DNA from: Cupriavidus taiwanensis | GTDB taxonomy: Bacteria > Pseudomonadota > Gammaproteobacteria > Burkholderiales > Burkholderiaceae | Assembly: GCF_900250115.1 (NCBI RefSeq) | Contig: NZ_LT984803.1 | Span: 1,949,583 to 2,013,582, forward strand | Direction: 5' to 3' | Length of the DNA: 64,000 nt | In this document: piece after piece, positions 20,897 to 29,379 of the stretch | How positions within the stretch are numbered: position 1 is the stretch's first letter | Layout: the number at the start of each line of letters is the position of its first letter | Position numbers and translations under genes: made by a program | Notes under the pieces: generated by a model | Databases searched by the model: none | What the model was told of the DNA's origin: nothing | The model's input: only the letters and a program-made list of their open reading frames with translations

Positions 20897-22083
20897 CAGC
20901 GGTGGTTGCGCACGGGCACGTTCATTTCCTCGGGCTTGATCTCGCGCACGAGTTCCGGCACGCCCCAGGCAAAGGCCGGGTCCACCTTGATCTTGAAGTG
21001 GTACATCGACTGCATCGCCTGGTGGTCTTCCTTGCGGAAGGTCATCCTGCCCTTCGGGGTCTCGAACGACATGCCCTCCATCGCCGTGATCAGCTTGTCG
21101 GTGCCGGTATCGCCGTTGGTCTTCTTCAGGGCCTCGACCAGCGCGATGCCCGCGCTCATGCCGCCGGCGGTGAAGAAATCGGGCGGCGCCTTGAACTTGC
21201 TGTAGTGGTTGGACACCAGCCACTCGTTGGCCTTGTTCTTGGGAATGCCGAAGTAGTAGTACGTGGCCCCCTCCATGCCCGGGAAGTTCTTGTAGCTGGC
21301 CATCGCGGGCAGGATGTTGCCGCCGGTGGCGATCTCGATGCCGTAGCGCTTGGGGTCCAGGTCGGCGATCTTGAACGGGTTGCCGGCGCCGGCCCAGATG
21401 ATGAAGATCACCTTGCGGCCAGGCTTGTCCTTGAGCGCATCGAACAACCGCTGCGCGCCCGCGGTGAAGTCGGTGGTGTTGGTCGGCAGGTATTCCTCGT
21501 GCACGATCTTCGCGTGCTTCAGCGCGCCCTTGAACGCCTTGACGCCGTCGCGGCCGAAGGCATAGTCCTGCGCCAGCGTGGCGATCTGCACGCCCGGCTT
21601 GTCCAGCGCCACCGCGTTCGAAATCGCGTCCTGCGACGAATTGCGGCCGGTGCGGAAGATATAGCGGTTCCACTTGTCGCCGGTGATGGAGTCGGCCACG
21701 GCGGGCTCGACCAGCAGCACTTTCTTGTATTCCTCGGCCACCGGCAGCATCGCCAGCGCCGTGCCCGATGAAGTCGGACCCACCGCGAGGTCGGCGCGGT
21801 CGTCGCTGTAGGCCGCGGCCAGTTGGGCCTTGGCCACGTCCGGCTTGCCCTGGGTGTCTTTCTCGATCACCACCAGCTTGTTGCCGTTGACGGCCATGGT
21901 GCCGTTGGTGGCGTATTCCAGGCCCATCATCAGGCCGGTCTGGGTCTGCTTGGCATAGGCCTCGAGCGCGCCGGTCTTGTCGTAGACGTGGGCGATGCGG
22001 ATGTCCTTGGCCAGCGCGGCGCCGGCGCCGAGCAGCGCGGCGGCCAGGGCCAGGGCGCGTAGGGCGTGGGGGGTGCGATGCAT
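20896..22083 (-). CDS. livK: HAAT-family periplasmic receptor LivK-like
   Basis: 395-residue periplasmic binding protein. It has a signal peptide MHRTPHALRALALAAALLGA ending near AALA, then DIRIAHVYDKTGALEAYAKQ. Domain layout fits type I periplasmic binding folds (Peripla_BP_6). DKTGALEAY differs from the leucine receptors and is closer to aromatic/aliphatic acid receptors, so a non-amino-acid ligand is plausible. The start at 22083 is preferred over a longer in-frame start because it opens the signal sequence. First structural gene after tetR. Confidence 0.88.
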   Translation of the reverse strand: MHRTPHALRALALAAALLGAGAALAKDIRIAHVYDKTGALEAYAKQTQTGLMMGLEYATNGTMAVNGNKLVVIEKDTQGKPDVAKAQLAAAYSDDRADLAVGPTSSGTALAMLPVAEEYKKVLLVEPAVADSITGDKWNRYIFRTGRNSSQDAISNAVALDKPGVQIATLAQDYAFGRDGVKAFKGALKHAKIVHEEYLPTNTTDFTAGAQRLFDALKDKPGRKVIFIIWAGAGNPFKIADLDPKRYGIEIATGGNILPAMASYKNFPGMEGATYYYFGIPKNKANEWLVSNHYSKFKAPPDFFTAGGMSAGIALVEALKKTNGDTGTDKLITAMEGMSFETPKGRMTFRKEDHQAMQSMYHFKIKVDPAFAWGVPELVREIKPEEMNVPVRNHR

Positions 22084-22212
22084 TGCGGTCTCCTGGGTTC
22101 GGTCTCGTTTGTGTTTGTAGGGATGAAACCTGCTGCAACTGCGTGGCATGCCGGCTTGCGGCGCATGCGGGCCGGGACTGGCGCGCAATGGCAGCGCTCG
22201 CCCCGGCCGGAC

Positions 22213-22872
22213 CTATCGCGTCTGGCGCGGCTGCAGGCCGTGCGCGATCAGGTCGAAAGCGGTGTCGACCACCTTCTCCATCGACGGCGGACGCTTCCAG
22301 CGCGCATAGCGCATGCCAAGGAAATTGCTGATGCCGATCAGGCACCAGGCGCGCACCTCGGCATCGCCGGGCACGATCTCGCCCTGCTCTTCCGCGCGCG
22401 TCAGCCGCCGGCTGTAGAGCTCGGCGAACACCTGGAAATAGCTGCTGTAGATGGTCTCGTCGACCGAGTAAGAATCCAGCACGATCCGGTACAGGTTCTT
22501 GTGGCGCGAGACGAAGGACAGGAACGCCTTCAGGCCCAGGCGCTCCGCCTCCATCTGGGTCTCGGCGACCGCCACGTGCTTGCGCAGGTGCGCGCGCACC
22601 AGTTCCAGCATGTGCGCGACCAGCGCGCGGAAGATGTCTTCCTTGTCCTTGAAGTACAGGTAGAAGGTGCCCATCGCCACCTTGGCTTCCTGCGTGATCT
22701 CGGAGATCGACGCGGCGTAGTAGCCCTTCTCGCCAAACACCTTCTCGGCGGCGCGCAGCAGCGCCTCGCGGGTCTTCTGCCCGCGCGCGGTCTTGGGCGA
22801 GCCCATGCCGCCTGCGGGGCCGGTGGCGTCGACGTCGGCGATGCCGGTGTCGCCAGTCTCGGTGGTGGACAT
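22213..22872 (-). CDS. TetR-family regulator of the Liv/PHB-oligomer cluster
   Basis: 219 residues. A 25-residue Gly/Asp-rich N-terminal tail precedes the helix-turn-helix (REALLRAAEKVFGEKGYYAAS through MGTFYLYFKDKEDIF, about 35-80). The C-terminal two-thirds is the ligand/dimer domain. YYAASISEITQEAKVAMGTFY resembles fatty-acid-responsive TetR proteins such as FadR/PsrA types. It lies 129 bases upstream of livK on the same strand and probably represses itself and the cluster through the palindrome at 22998-23019. Confidence 0.85.
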   Translation of the reverse strand: MSTTETGDTGIADVDATGPAGGMGSPKTARGQKTREALLRAAEKVFGEKGYYAASISEITQEAKVAMGTFYLYFKDKEDIFRALVAHMLELVRAHLRKHVAVAETQMEAERLGLKAFLSFVSRHKNLYRIVLDSYSVDETIYSSYFQVFAELYSRRLTRAEEQGEIVPGDAEVRAWCLIGISNFLGMRYARWKRPPSMEKVVDTAFDLIAHGLQPRQTR

Positions 22873-22997
22873 CTTGTCTCCGTTGGCGCTGCGCGCCTTG
22901 TCATGGCAATGCCGACCGCTGCCTGTGCTGCCGGCGCCAACCGGGCTGAACCGGCGCCTCCTCGCGCCTGCCATGACCCTGCCGTCGCCCGGAACCG

Positions 22998-23019
22998 ATA
23001 TTCAGGCAAAACCTGATAT
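22998..23019. promoter_or_regulatory. Candidate TetR operator
   Basis: The inverted repeat TCAGG-CAAAA-CCTGA (23002-23016), with AT flanks extending it to ATAT...ATAT, lies between tetR and the divergent hydrolase gene. It sits 126 bases upstream of the tetR start. Autoregulation is inferred from position. Confidence 0.5.
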
Positions 23020-23056
23020 CTGATTCATGTTTCATCGTATAAATTGCCAAGCGTGG

Positions 23057-24010
23057 ATGTCAATAGAGAGGCACCCTCACCCGCGGGCCCCCTTCCGCGC
23101 ATCTTCTACCCCTGCCGCCCGCCGAGACACGCCGTTGGACGCTTTCGATCCGGTACCCGCCAGCCCCGCCGCGCCGCCCTATGCGCTCCATCCGGCGCGC
23201 GGCGCCCTGCCCGGCTGGCGCGAGGCCGGCCAGGGACGGCCCCTGCTGTTGCTGCACGGCTGGTCGGTCAACGGCGCGGCCTTTGACGGACAGCGCGCGC
23301 TGGCGCTGGCCGGCTTCCGCGTGATCGCTCCCGACCATGCCGGGCACGGCCTGTCGCGGCAGCGCGCGGGCGCAACCGTGGCGGCGCTCGCGCGCGACGT
23401 GGCCGCGCTGGTCGGGCACCTCGGGCTGGGTGACGTGGTGGTGGCGGGCTGGTCGATGGGCGCGATGGTGGCCTGGGCGCTGCTGCGCGACCAGCCGCAG
23501 TTACCGCTGGCGGCGGTGGGCAGCATCGACATGACGCCGCGCATGGTCACCGACCCGGGCTGGGCGCATGGACTGCACGGCCATTACGACCTGGCCCAGG
23601 CCCGGCAGATGGCGGAGCGCGTCCGCGCCGACTGGCCCCGGCTGGCGCCGTCGGTGGCATCAGGCTTGTGGGCGGCAGGCCGGCGCCCGCCGGCAGCCGC
23701 GACGCAGCGCATCGCGCACATGGCGCAGCAGTGCGATGCCGCGACGCTGGCCAGCTTGTGGGAAGACATGGCGCGGCAGGATTTCCGCGCCACGCTGCGC
23801 GCGGCGCGCCTGCCGCTGTTTCATTTGTATGGAGAAGCCAGCCGGCTCTATGCGCCGGCGGTGGGCATTGCCACGCGGGCCTTGCACCCGGCGGCAGGGT
23901 TCAGCGTGGTCGCCGGCGCCGGTCACAGCCCGCATATGGAGCAGGCACAGGCCTTCAATGCCGCGCTGCTGGCCCTGATCCGGGAGGCCGGTCAGGCCAG
24001 CACGCGATAG
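23057..24010 (+). CDS. Alpha/beta hydrolase
   Basis: About 317 residues. Oxyanion-loop HGW (67-69), nucleophile Ser133 in AGWSMGAM, and a C-terminal His in GAGHSPHME define an alpha/beta-hydrolase fold similar to BioH-type esterases. The substrate cannot be assigned. The start is uncertain: an ATG at 23027 is also in frame and neither has a clear ribosome site; the conserved fold begins only near residue 50. It is divergent from tetR and shares the candidate operator, so it may be part of the same regulon. Its 3' end overlaps crcB tail-to-tail by 19 bases. Confidence 0.78.
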   Translation: MSIERHPHPRAPFRASSTPAARRDTPLDAFDPVPASPAAPPYALHPARGALPGWREAGQGRPLLLLHGWSVNGAAFDGQRALALAGFRVIAPDHAGHGLSRQRAGATVAALARDVAALVGHLGLGDVVVAGWSMGAMVAWALLRDQPQLPLAAVGSIDMTPRMVTDPGWAHGLHGHYDLAQARQMAERVRADWPRLAPSVASGLWAAGRRPPAAATQRIAHMAQQCDAATLASLWEDMARQDFRATLRAARLPLFHLYGEASRLYAPAVGIATRALHPAAGFSVVAGAGHSPHMEQAQAFNAALLALIREAGQASTR

Positions 24011-24372
24011 CTCCAGAGCCCCAGCGCGGTCAGCAGCAATGAGCCGCCGAGATGCAGCAGCAAGTGCATCGCCGCCCAGCCGTAGTCCCCGGCGATCAGG
24101 TTCGCCACGACCTCGCTCGAGAACGTCGAGAACGTGGTCAGCCCGCCGAGGAAGCCGGTGATGGCCAGCAGGCGCCATTCCGGCGGCAGTCCGGCATGGG
24201 TATCGAAGAAGCCAACCGCCAGCCCCATCAGGTAGCCACCCAGCAGGTTGGCCGCGAGCGTGCCGTACGGCATCGCCGGATTGATGGCATTCCACAGCAC
24301 CGAAAAGCCCCAGCGCAGCCATGCCCCCGCCGCGGCGCCGACACCGACGGCGACAAACCCCAACGGCCCCAT
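23992..24372 (-). CDS. crcB: Fluoride channel CrcB/Fluc
   Basis: 126-residue, four-helix membrane protein that exports fluoride as a dual-topology dimer. The signature GFLGGLTTFSTFSSEV, NLLGGYLMG and the N-terminal GAAAGAWLRW are all conserved. The gene overlaps moaE by one base, placing fluoride export at the end of a molybdopterin operon. No fluoride riboswitch is evident upstream, since the gene is coupled to moaE. Confidence 0.93.
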   Translation of the reverse strand: MGPLGFVAVGVGAAAGAWLRWGFSVLWNAINPAMPYGTLAANLLGGYLMGLAVGFFDTHAGLPPEWRLLAITGFLGGLTTFSTFSSEVVANLIAGDYGWAAMHLLLHLGGSLLLTALGLWSYRVLA

Positions 24373-24857
24373 CAGGGCTGGTCCTCGCCGCTGGCGTTGA
24401 TCGACTCAATGCCCCAGCGCTTCAGCGCGTCTTCATCGGTCACCCGTGCATCGACCCAGCGCGCGCCCTCCGGGGTTTCCTCCTTCTTCCAGAACGGTGC
24501 TTCGGACTTGAGGTAGTCCATGATGAATTCACACGCGGCAAAGGCATTGCCGCGATGCTTCGAAGCCACCGCGACCAGCACGATCTGGTCCAGCGGAAGC
24601 AGCGGGCCGACGCGGTGGATGATGGTGACGCCCAGCAGCTCCCAGCGCGCGCACGCCGCCGCCTCGATCTGCGCCAGCGCCTTCTCGGTCATGCCCGGGT
24701 AATGCTCCAGCTCCATCGCGCTGACGGCGCTGCCCTCGCTGACGTCGCGCACGGTGCCGATAAAGCTGGCCACGGCGCCGACCTCCGGGTTATCGGCGCG
24801 CAGTGCCGCGACCTCGGCGCCCAGGTCAAAATCCTCGCGCTGCACCCTGACGCTCAT
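24372..24857 (-). CDS. moaE: Molybdopterin synthase large subunit MoaE
   Basis: 161 residues. With MoaD it inserts the dithiolene sulfurs into precursor Z to make molybdopterin. Conserved pieces: ASFIGTVRD, MELEHYPGMTEKA, the HRVGPL stretch, and the active-site Lys region YLKSEAPFWKKEE. It starts one base after the moaD stop and carries a slightly longer acidic C-terminus than E. coli MoaE. Confidence 0.95.
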   Translation of the reverse strand: MSVRVQREDFDLGAEVAALRADNPEVGAVASFIGTVRDVSEGSAVSAMELEHYPGMTEKALAQIEAAACARWELLGVTIIHRVGPLLPLDQIVLVAVASKHRGNAFAACEFIMDYLKSEAPFWKKEETPEGARWVDARVTDEDALKRWGIESINASGEDQP

Positions 24858-24858
24858 C

Positions 24859-25116
24859 TCAGCCTCCGGTTACGGGCGGGAAAAACGCGACTTCGCAGCC
24901 GTCGGCAAGCGCGGTCTCGGCGCGGGCCACGGCGTGGTCGACGGCCATGCGCAGCGCGCGGCCCTCGGCCAGGGTCTCGGCCCAGGCGCCGCCGCGCTGG
25001 CGCAGCCACTGGCGCAGCGCGCCGACGGTGCGCACCTCGGGCGGCACCTCGGCGCGCTCGGCGGACACGCCGAGCTGCTCGCGCACGCTGGCAAAGAATC
25101 GGAGTTCGATGATCAT
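24859..25116 (-). CDS. moaD: Molybdopterin synthase small subunit MoaD
   Basis: 85-residue ubiquitin-like sulfur carrier. It ends in the required Gly-Gly (FFPPVTGG), which MoeB-type enzymes adenylate and thiocarboxylate. The ATG at 25116 gives MIIELRFFASVREQLG, the normal MoaD start; a 17-residue upstream extension is not family-like. One base separates it from moaE. Confidence 0.94.
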   Translation of the reverse strand: MIIELRFFASVREQLGVSAERAEVPPEVRTVGALRQWLRQRGGAWAETLAEGRALRMAVDHAVARAETALADGCEVAFFPPVTGG

Positions 25117-25147
25117 CGCTGCCTTCTGCCTCGGGTCATGCCGGCCG

Positions 25148-26386
25148 CTACGCGAGCAGGCCGTCAAACGGAATGAACTGCACGGTGTCGCCGCGCGCGA
25201 TCGCCTGGTTGGGCGGATTGTCGATCAGGCCATCGCCCCAGACAGTGGAAGTCAGCACGCCCGAGCCCTGGTTGGGGAACAGGTCCAGTCCGCCTTCGGC
25301 GTTGAGGCGTGCGCGCAGGAACTCGTTGCGGCGGTCGCCCTTGTTCAGCTCGAAATCCGCGCGCAGCGGCAGGCGCCGCGGCGTTACGTCGGCCACGCCC
25401 TGCAGGCGCAGGATGAACGGGCGCACGAACAGCAGGAAGGTGACGAAGCTGGAGACGGGATTGCCCGGCAGCCCGAGGAAAAACGCCGGCTCGCTGCCGC
25501 TGCCGACCTGCCCGAACGCGAGCGGCTTGCCCGGCTTGATTGCGATCTGCCACATATCGAGCCGCCCTTCGGCCTCGACCGCGGGCTTGATATGGTCCTC
25601 CTCGCCGACCGAGACCCCGCCCGAGGTAATGATCAGGTCATGGCCCTGCGCCGCGCGGCGCAGCGTCTCGCGGGTGGCGGCCAGCGTGTCCGGCACGATG
25701 CCGAAGTCGCTGACCTCGCAGCCCAGGTTTTCCAGCAGGCCGCGCAGCGTGAAGCGGTTGGAGTTGTAGATCGCGCCAGGCTTGAGCGGCTCGCCCGGCA
25801 TCGCCAGTTCGTCGCCGGTGAAGAACACCGCGACGCGCACGCGCCGCACCACTTCCAGCTTCGCCTGGCCGACCGAGGCGGCCAGCCCCAGTGCCTGCGG
25901 CGTCAGCCGCGTGCCGGCCGGCAGGATCACGCTGCCGGCTTCGATATCCTCGCCGGCGCGCCGCACCCATTCGCCGGATTGCGGCACGTGGTTGACGATC
26001 ACGTCGTCGCCCGTGGCCGTGCATTGCTCCTGCATCACCACGGCATCGGCGCCGGGCGGAATCAGCCCGCCGGTGAAGATGCGCGCCGCGGTGCCCGGCT
26101 CCAGGGCCGTGCCGACATGGCCGGCGGGAATCCGTTGCGACACGCGCAGCCGCGTGCCCGCGGCCGGCACCTCGGCGGCGCGCACGGCGTAGCCGTCCAT
26201 CGAGGTATTGTCGGCCGGCGGCACGCGCAGCGTGCTCGTCACCGGCGCGGCCAGCACGCGAGCATTGGCGGCCAGCGTGTCGATGGACTCGGCCTGCGCC
26301 AGCGGCCGGGCGGCGCCAAGCAGCGCGTCAAGCGCCTGGGCCATGGTCAGCATCGGGGGGCGGGAAGGTGCTGCGGCTTGGGTCAT
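25148..26386 (-). CDS. moeA: Molybdopterin molybdenumtransferase MoeA
   Basis: 412 residues. Inserts molybdate into adenylated molybdopterin. Motifs in order: PADNTSMDGYAVR, IFTGGLIPPGADAVVMQE, the MoCF-type GGVSVGEEDH, and GLPGNPVSSFV. The ATG at 26386 is preferred; a further in-frame ATG at 26440 would add 18 residues not typical of the family. It lies 168 bases after thrC and 31 bases before moaD, so it may have its own promoter or be read through from the threonine genes. Confidence 0.94.
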   Translation of the reverse strand: MTQAAAPSRPPMLTMAQALDALLGAARPLAQAESIDTLAANARVLAAPVTSTLRVPPADNTSMDGYAVRAAEVPAAGTRLRVSQRIPAGHVGTALEPGTAARIFTGGLIPPGADAVVMQEQCTATGDDVIVNHVPQSGEWVRRAGEDIEAGSVILPAGTRLTPQALGLAASVGQAKLEVVRRVRVAVFFTGDELAMPGEPLKPGAIYNSNRFTLRGLLENLGCEVSDFGIVPDTLAATRETLRRAAQGHDLIITSGGVSVGEEDHIKPAVEAEGRLDMWQIAIKPGKPLAFGQVGSGSEPAFFLGLPGNPVSSFVTFLLFVRPFILRLQGVADVTPRRLPLRADFELNKGDRRNEFLRARLNAEGGLDLFPNQGSGVLTSTVWGDGLIDNPPNQAIARGDTVQFIPFDGLLA

Positions 26387-26554
26387 GGTGCGATGTGGAG
26401 AGGGTTGGCCCACGAAAAACGGTCCGCGCATTGCCGGCACCCGCGCGCGGGGCTGGCAATCCGGGGACCGTGGATCGGGCCCGCAGCCTGATTGTAGCGA
26501 GTTGGCCCGGACCCGGCACGCGGCGGCGCCGCAGCCAGGTCCGCGCCACCGCGC

Positions 26555-28000
26555 TTACAGGCCGGTGTGGCGGGCGATATAGGCCTTGACCTGCGTGGCG
26601 TCGGCCGGCATCACCTCGAAGCGCTGCGGCAGGCTCTCGATGCCGTCGAACTTCGCCGGGCGCTCCGGCTCGTGCCCGAGCGCTTCACGGATGGTGTCGG
26701 CAAACTTGGCCGGCAGCGCGGTTTCCAGCACCACCATCGGCACCCCGGCGCTGAGATGCTCGCGCGCCACCTTGATGCCATCGGCGGTATGGGTATCGAT
26801 GGTGATGCCATAGCGCGACGACAGGTCGCGGATGGTCGCAAGCCGGTCCTCGTGCGTGCTGCGTCCCGAGACGAAGCCGAACTGGCGGATGCGGTCGAAT
26901 TCCGGCGTGCCCGCCAGGTCGAAGCCGCCCTTCTCTTCCACGTCGCGGAACAGCGCCGCCAGCTTGCCGCCATCCTGCCCCAGCAGGTCGAACACGAAGC
27001 GCTCGAAGTTCGAGGCCTTGGAGATGTCCATGCTCGGGCTGGAGGTGTGGTAGGTCTCGGCCGACTTGCGCACGCGGTAGGCGCCGGTGCGGAAGAACTC
27101 GTCGAGCACGTCGTTCTCGTTGGTGGCGACCACCAGCTTGTCGATCGGCAGGCCCATCATGCGCGCGATATGGCCGGCGCAGACGTTGCCGAAGTTGCCC
27201 GAGGGCACGCAGAACGAAACCTTCTGGCCGGGACCGTCGGTCGCCAGCAGCCAGCCCTTGAAGTAGTACACCACCTGGGCCACCACGCGCGCCCAGTTGA
27301 TCGAGTTGACCGTGCCGATCTTCTGGCGCGCCTTGAAGGCGTGGTCGTTCGAGACTGCCTTGACGATGTCCTGGGCGTCGTCGAACACGCCGTCGATGGC
27401 GATGTTGAAGATGTTCGGGTCCTGCAGGCTGAACATCTGCGCGGTCTGGAACGCGCTCATCTTGCGGTGCGGGCTCAGCATGAACACGCGGATGCCGCGC
27501 TTGCCGCGCATCGCGTATTCGGCGGCGCTGCCGGTGTCGCCCGAGGTGGCGCCCAGGATGTTCAGCTCCTGGCCGGCGCAGGCGAGCGCGTACTCGAACA
27601 GGTTGCCGAGCAACTGCATCGCCATGTCCTTGAACGCCAGCGTCGGGCCGTTGGACAGGCCCAGCAATTGCAGCCTGGTATCGCCCTCTTCGCCCAGCGT
27701 GCGCAGCGGCGTGATGTCGGCGGTGTTGTCGCCCTCGCGCGCGTTGCAGTACACCTCGGCGGTGTAAGTCTTGCGCGTCAGCGCGCGCAGGTCTTCGGCG
27801 GGAATGTCGTCGCAGAACTTGCGCAGGATCTCGTAGGCCAGGTCGGCATACGGCAGCTTGCGCCACGCTTCCAGCTCATCGGCGCTGACCTGCGGATACT
27901 GCGCGGGCAGGTACAGGCCGCCGTCCGGCGCCAGGCCGCCCAGCAGGATCTCGGAAAACGATTGCGGCATCTCGTGGCCGCGGGTCGACTGGTATTTCAT
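26555..28000 (-). CDS. thrC: Threonine synthase
   Basis: 481-residue PLP enzyme converting O-phosphohomoserine to threonine. The N-terminal MKYQSTRG...FSEILLGGLAPDGGLY and the PLP lysine in SNGPTLAFKDMAMQ are diagnostic. LGATSGDTGSAAEYAMRG is the phosphate-binding loop. The size fits the longer class-II-like bacterial type. It begins 21 bases after hom, forming a hom-thrC pair; thrB is not in the window. Confidence 0.96.
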   Translation of the reverse strand: MKYQSTRGHEMPQSFSEILLGGLAPDGGLYLPAQYPQVSADELEAWRKLPYADLAYEILRKFCDDIPAEDLRALTRKTYTAEVYCNAREGDNTADITPLRTLGEEGDTRLQLLGLSNGPTLAFKDMAMQLLGNLFEYALACAGQELNILGATSGDTGSAAEYAMRGKRGIRVFMLSPHRKMSAFQTAQMFSLQDPNIFNIAIDGVFDDAQDIVKAVSNDHAFKARQKIGTVNSINWARVVAQVVYYFKGWLLATDGPGQKVSFCVPSGNFGNVCAGHIARMMGLPIDKLVVATNENDVLDEFFRTGAYRVRKSAETYHTSSPSMDISKASNFERFVFDLLGQDGGKLAALFRDVEEKGGFDLAGTPEFDRIRQFGFVSGRSTHEDRLATIRDLSSRYGITIDTHTADGIKVAREHLSAGVPMVVLETALPAKFADTIREALGHEPERPAKFDGIESLPQRFEVMPADATQVKAYIARHTGL

Positions 28001-28021
28001 GACAATGGTCCGGTCCGGCCC

Positions 28022-29332
28022 TTAGTTCAGTTCTTCCATGCGCAGGCGCGTCACGGCGGAGAGCACCGTGGGCAGTGCCTCGATCTTGGCGATGGCGGCG
28101 TTGACGTGCTTCTCGCGCGTGATGTGGGTCAGGATGATGATGTCGGTCTGCGGCTCGCCTTCGCGCGATTCCTTCTGCAGCATGGCGTCGATCGAGATGC
28201 CGCCCTCGGCCAGGATGCGGGTGATCTCGGCCAGCACGCCGGTCTCGTCGGACACGCGCATGCGCAGGTAGTACGAGCTGTTGATCTCTTCGATCGGCAG
28301 CACCGGCACGCTCGACAGCTCGTCGGGCTGGAACGCCAGGTGCGGCACGCGGTGCCCCGGGTCGGCGGTGTGCAGGCGGGTCACGTCGACCAGGTCGGCG
28401 ATCACCGCCGAGGCGGTCGGCTCGGCGCCGGCGCCCTTGCCGTAGTAGAGCGTGGCGCCCACGGCATCGCCCTGCACCAGCACCGCGTTCATCGCGCCTT
28501 CCACATTGGCGATCAGGCGCGTGGCCGGCACCAGGGTCGGATGCACGCGCAGCTCGACGCCGTCGTCGCGGCGGCGCGTGATGCCGAGCAGCTTGATGCG
28601 GTAGCCCAGTTCCTCGGCATACTTGATGTCGGTGGCCGACAGCCTGGTGATGCCTTCGACGTGGGCCTTGTCGAACTGCACCGGCATGCCGAACGCGATC
28701 GCGCTCATCAGCGTGACCTTGTGCGCGGCGTCGACGCCCTCGATGTCGAAGGTCGGGTCAGCCTCGGCGTAGCCCAGCTGCTGCGCTTCCTTCAGGACCG
28801 CGTCGAAATCCAGGCCCTTGTCGCGCATCTCGGACAGGATGAAGTTGGTGGTGCCGTTGATGATGCCGGCGATCCACTGGATGCGGTTGGCGGTCAGGCC
28901 TTCGCGCAGCGCCTTGATGATGGGGATGCCGCCGGCCACCGCGGCCTCGAACGCGACGATCACGCCCTTCTTGCGCGCGGCCTCGAAGATCTCGTTGCCG
29001 TGCACGGCCAGCAGCGCCTTGTTGGCGGTGACCACGTGCTTGCCGTTCTCGATCGCCTTGAGCGCCAGCTCGCGCGCGATGCCGTAGCCGCCGATCAGTT
29101 CGATGACGATGTCGATGTCGGGGCGGTTGACCACCGCGTTGGCGTCGCTGACGACTTCCACTTCCCCGTTGGTCAGTTCGCGCGCGCGTTCGGTGTTGAG
29201 ATCGGCCACCACGGCGATCTCGATGCCGCGGCCGGCGCGGCGACGAATTTCTTCCTGGTTGCGCTTGAGCACGTTGAACGTGCCGCTACCGACGGTACCG
29301 ATGCCGAGCAGGCCAACTTTGATGGGGTTCAT
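28022..29332 (-). CDS. hom: Homoserine dehydrogenase
   Basis: 436 residues. Reduces aspartate semialdehyde to homoserine. The nucleotide-binding loop GLLGIGTVGSGTF is at the N-terminus, the catalytic region includes GIINGTTNFILSEM, and the C-terminal ~90 residues form an ACT domain (SSYYLRMRVSDETGVLAEIT) for threonine feedback. The ATG at 29332 is preferred over an in-frame TTG two codons earlier because AGAAG lies at proper distance. It lies between alaA and thrC. Confidence 0.96.
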   Translation of the reverse strand: MNPIKVGLLGIGTVGSGTFNVLKRNQEEIRRRAGRGIEIAVVADLNTERARELTNGEVEVVSDANAVVNRPDIDIVIELIGGYGIARELALKAIENGKHVVTANKALLAVHGNEIFEAARKKGVIVAFEAAVAGGIPIIKALREGLTANRIQWIAGIINGTTNFILSEMRDKGLDFDAVLKEAQQLGYAEADPTFDIEGVDAAHKVTLMSAIAFGMPVQFDKAHVEGITRLSATDIKYAEELGYRIKLLGITRRRDDGVELRVHPTLVPATRLIANVEGAMNAVLVQGDAVGATLYYGKGAGAEPTASAVIADLVDVTRLHTADPGHRVPHLAFQPDELSSVPVLPIEEINSSYYLRMRVSDETGVLAEITRILAEGGISIDAMLQKESREGEPQTDIIILTHITREKHVNAAIAKIEALPTVLSAVTRLRMEELN

Positions 29333-29379
29333 GGACAATCTTCTGAGTTGCTAAGGATGGGTTGCGGCGCGGCCGCGAA

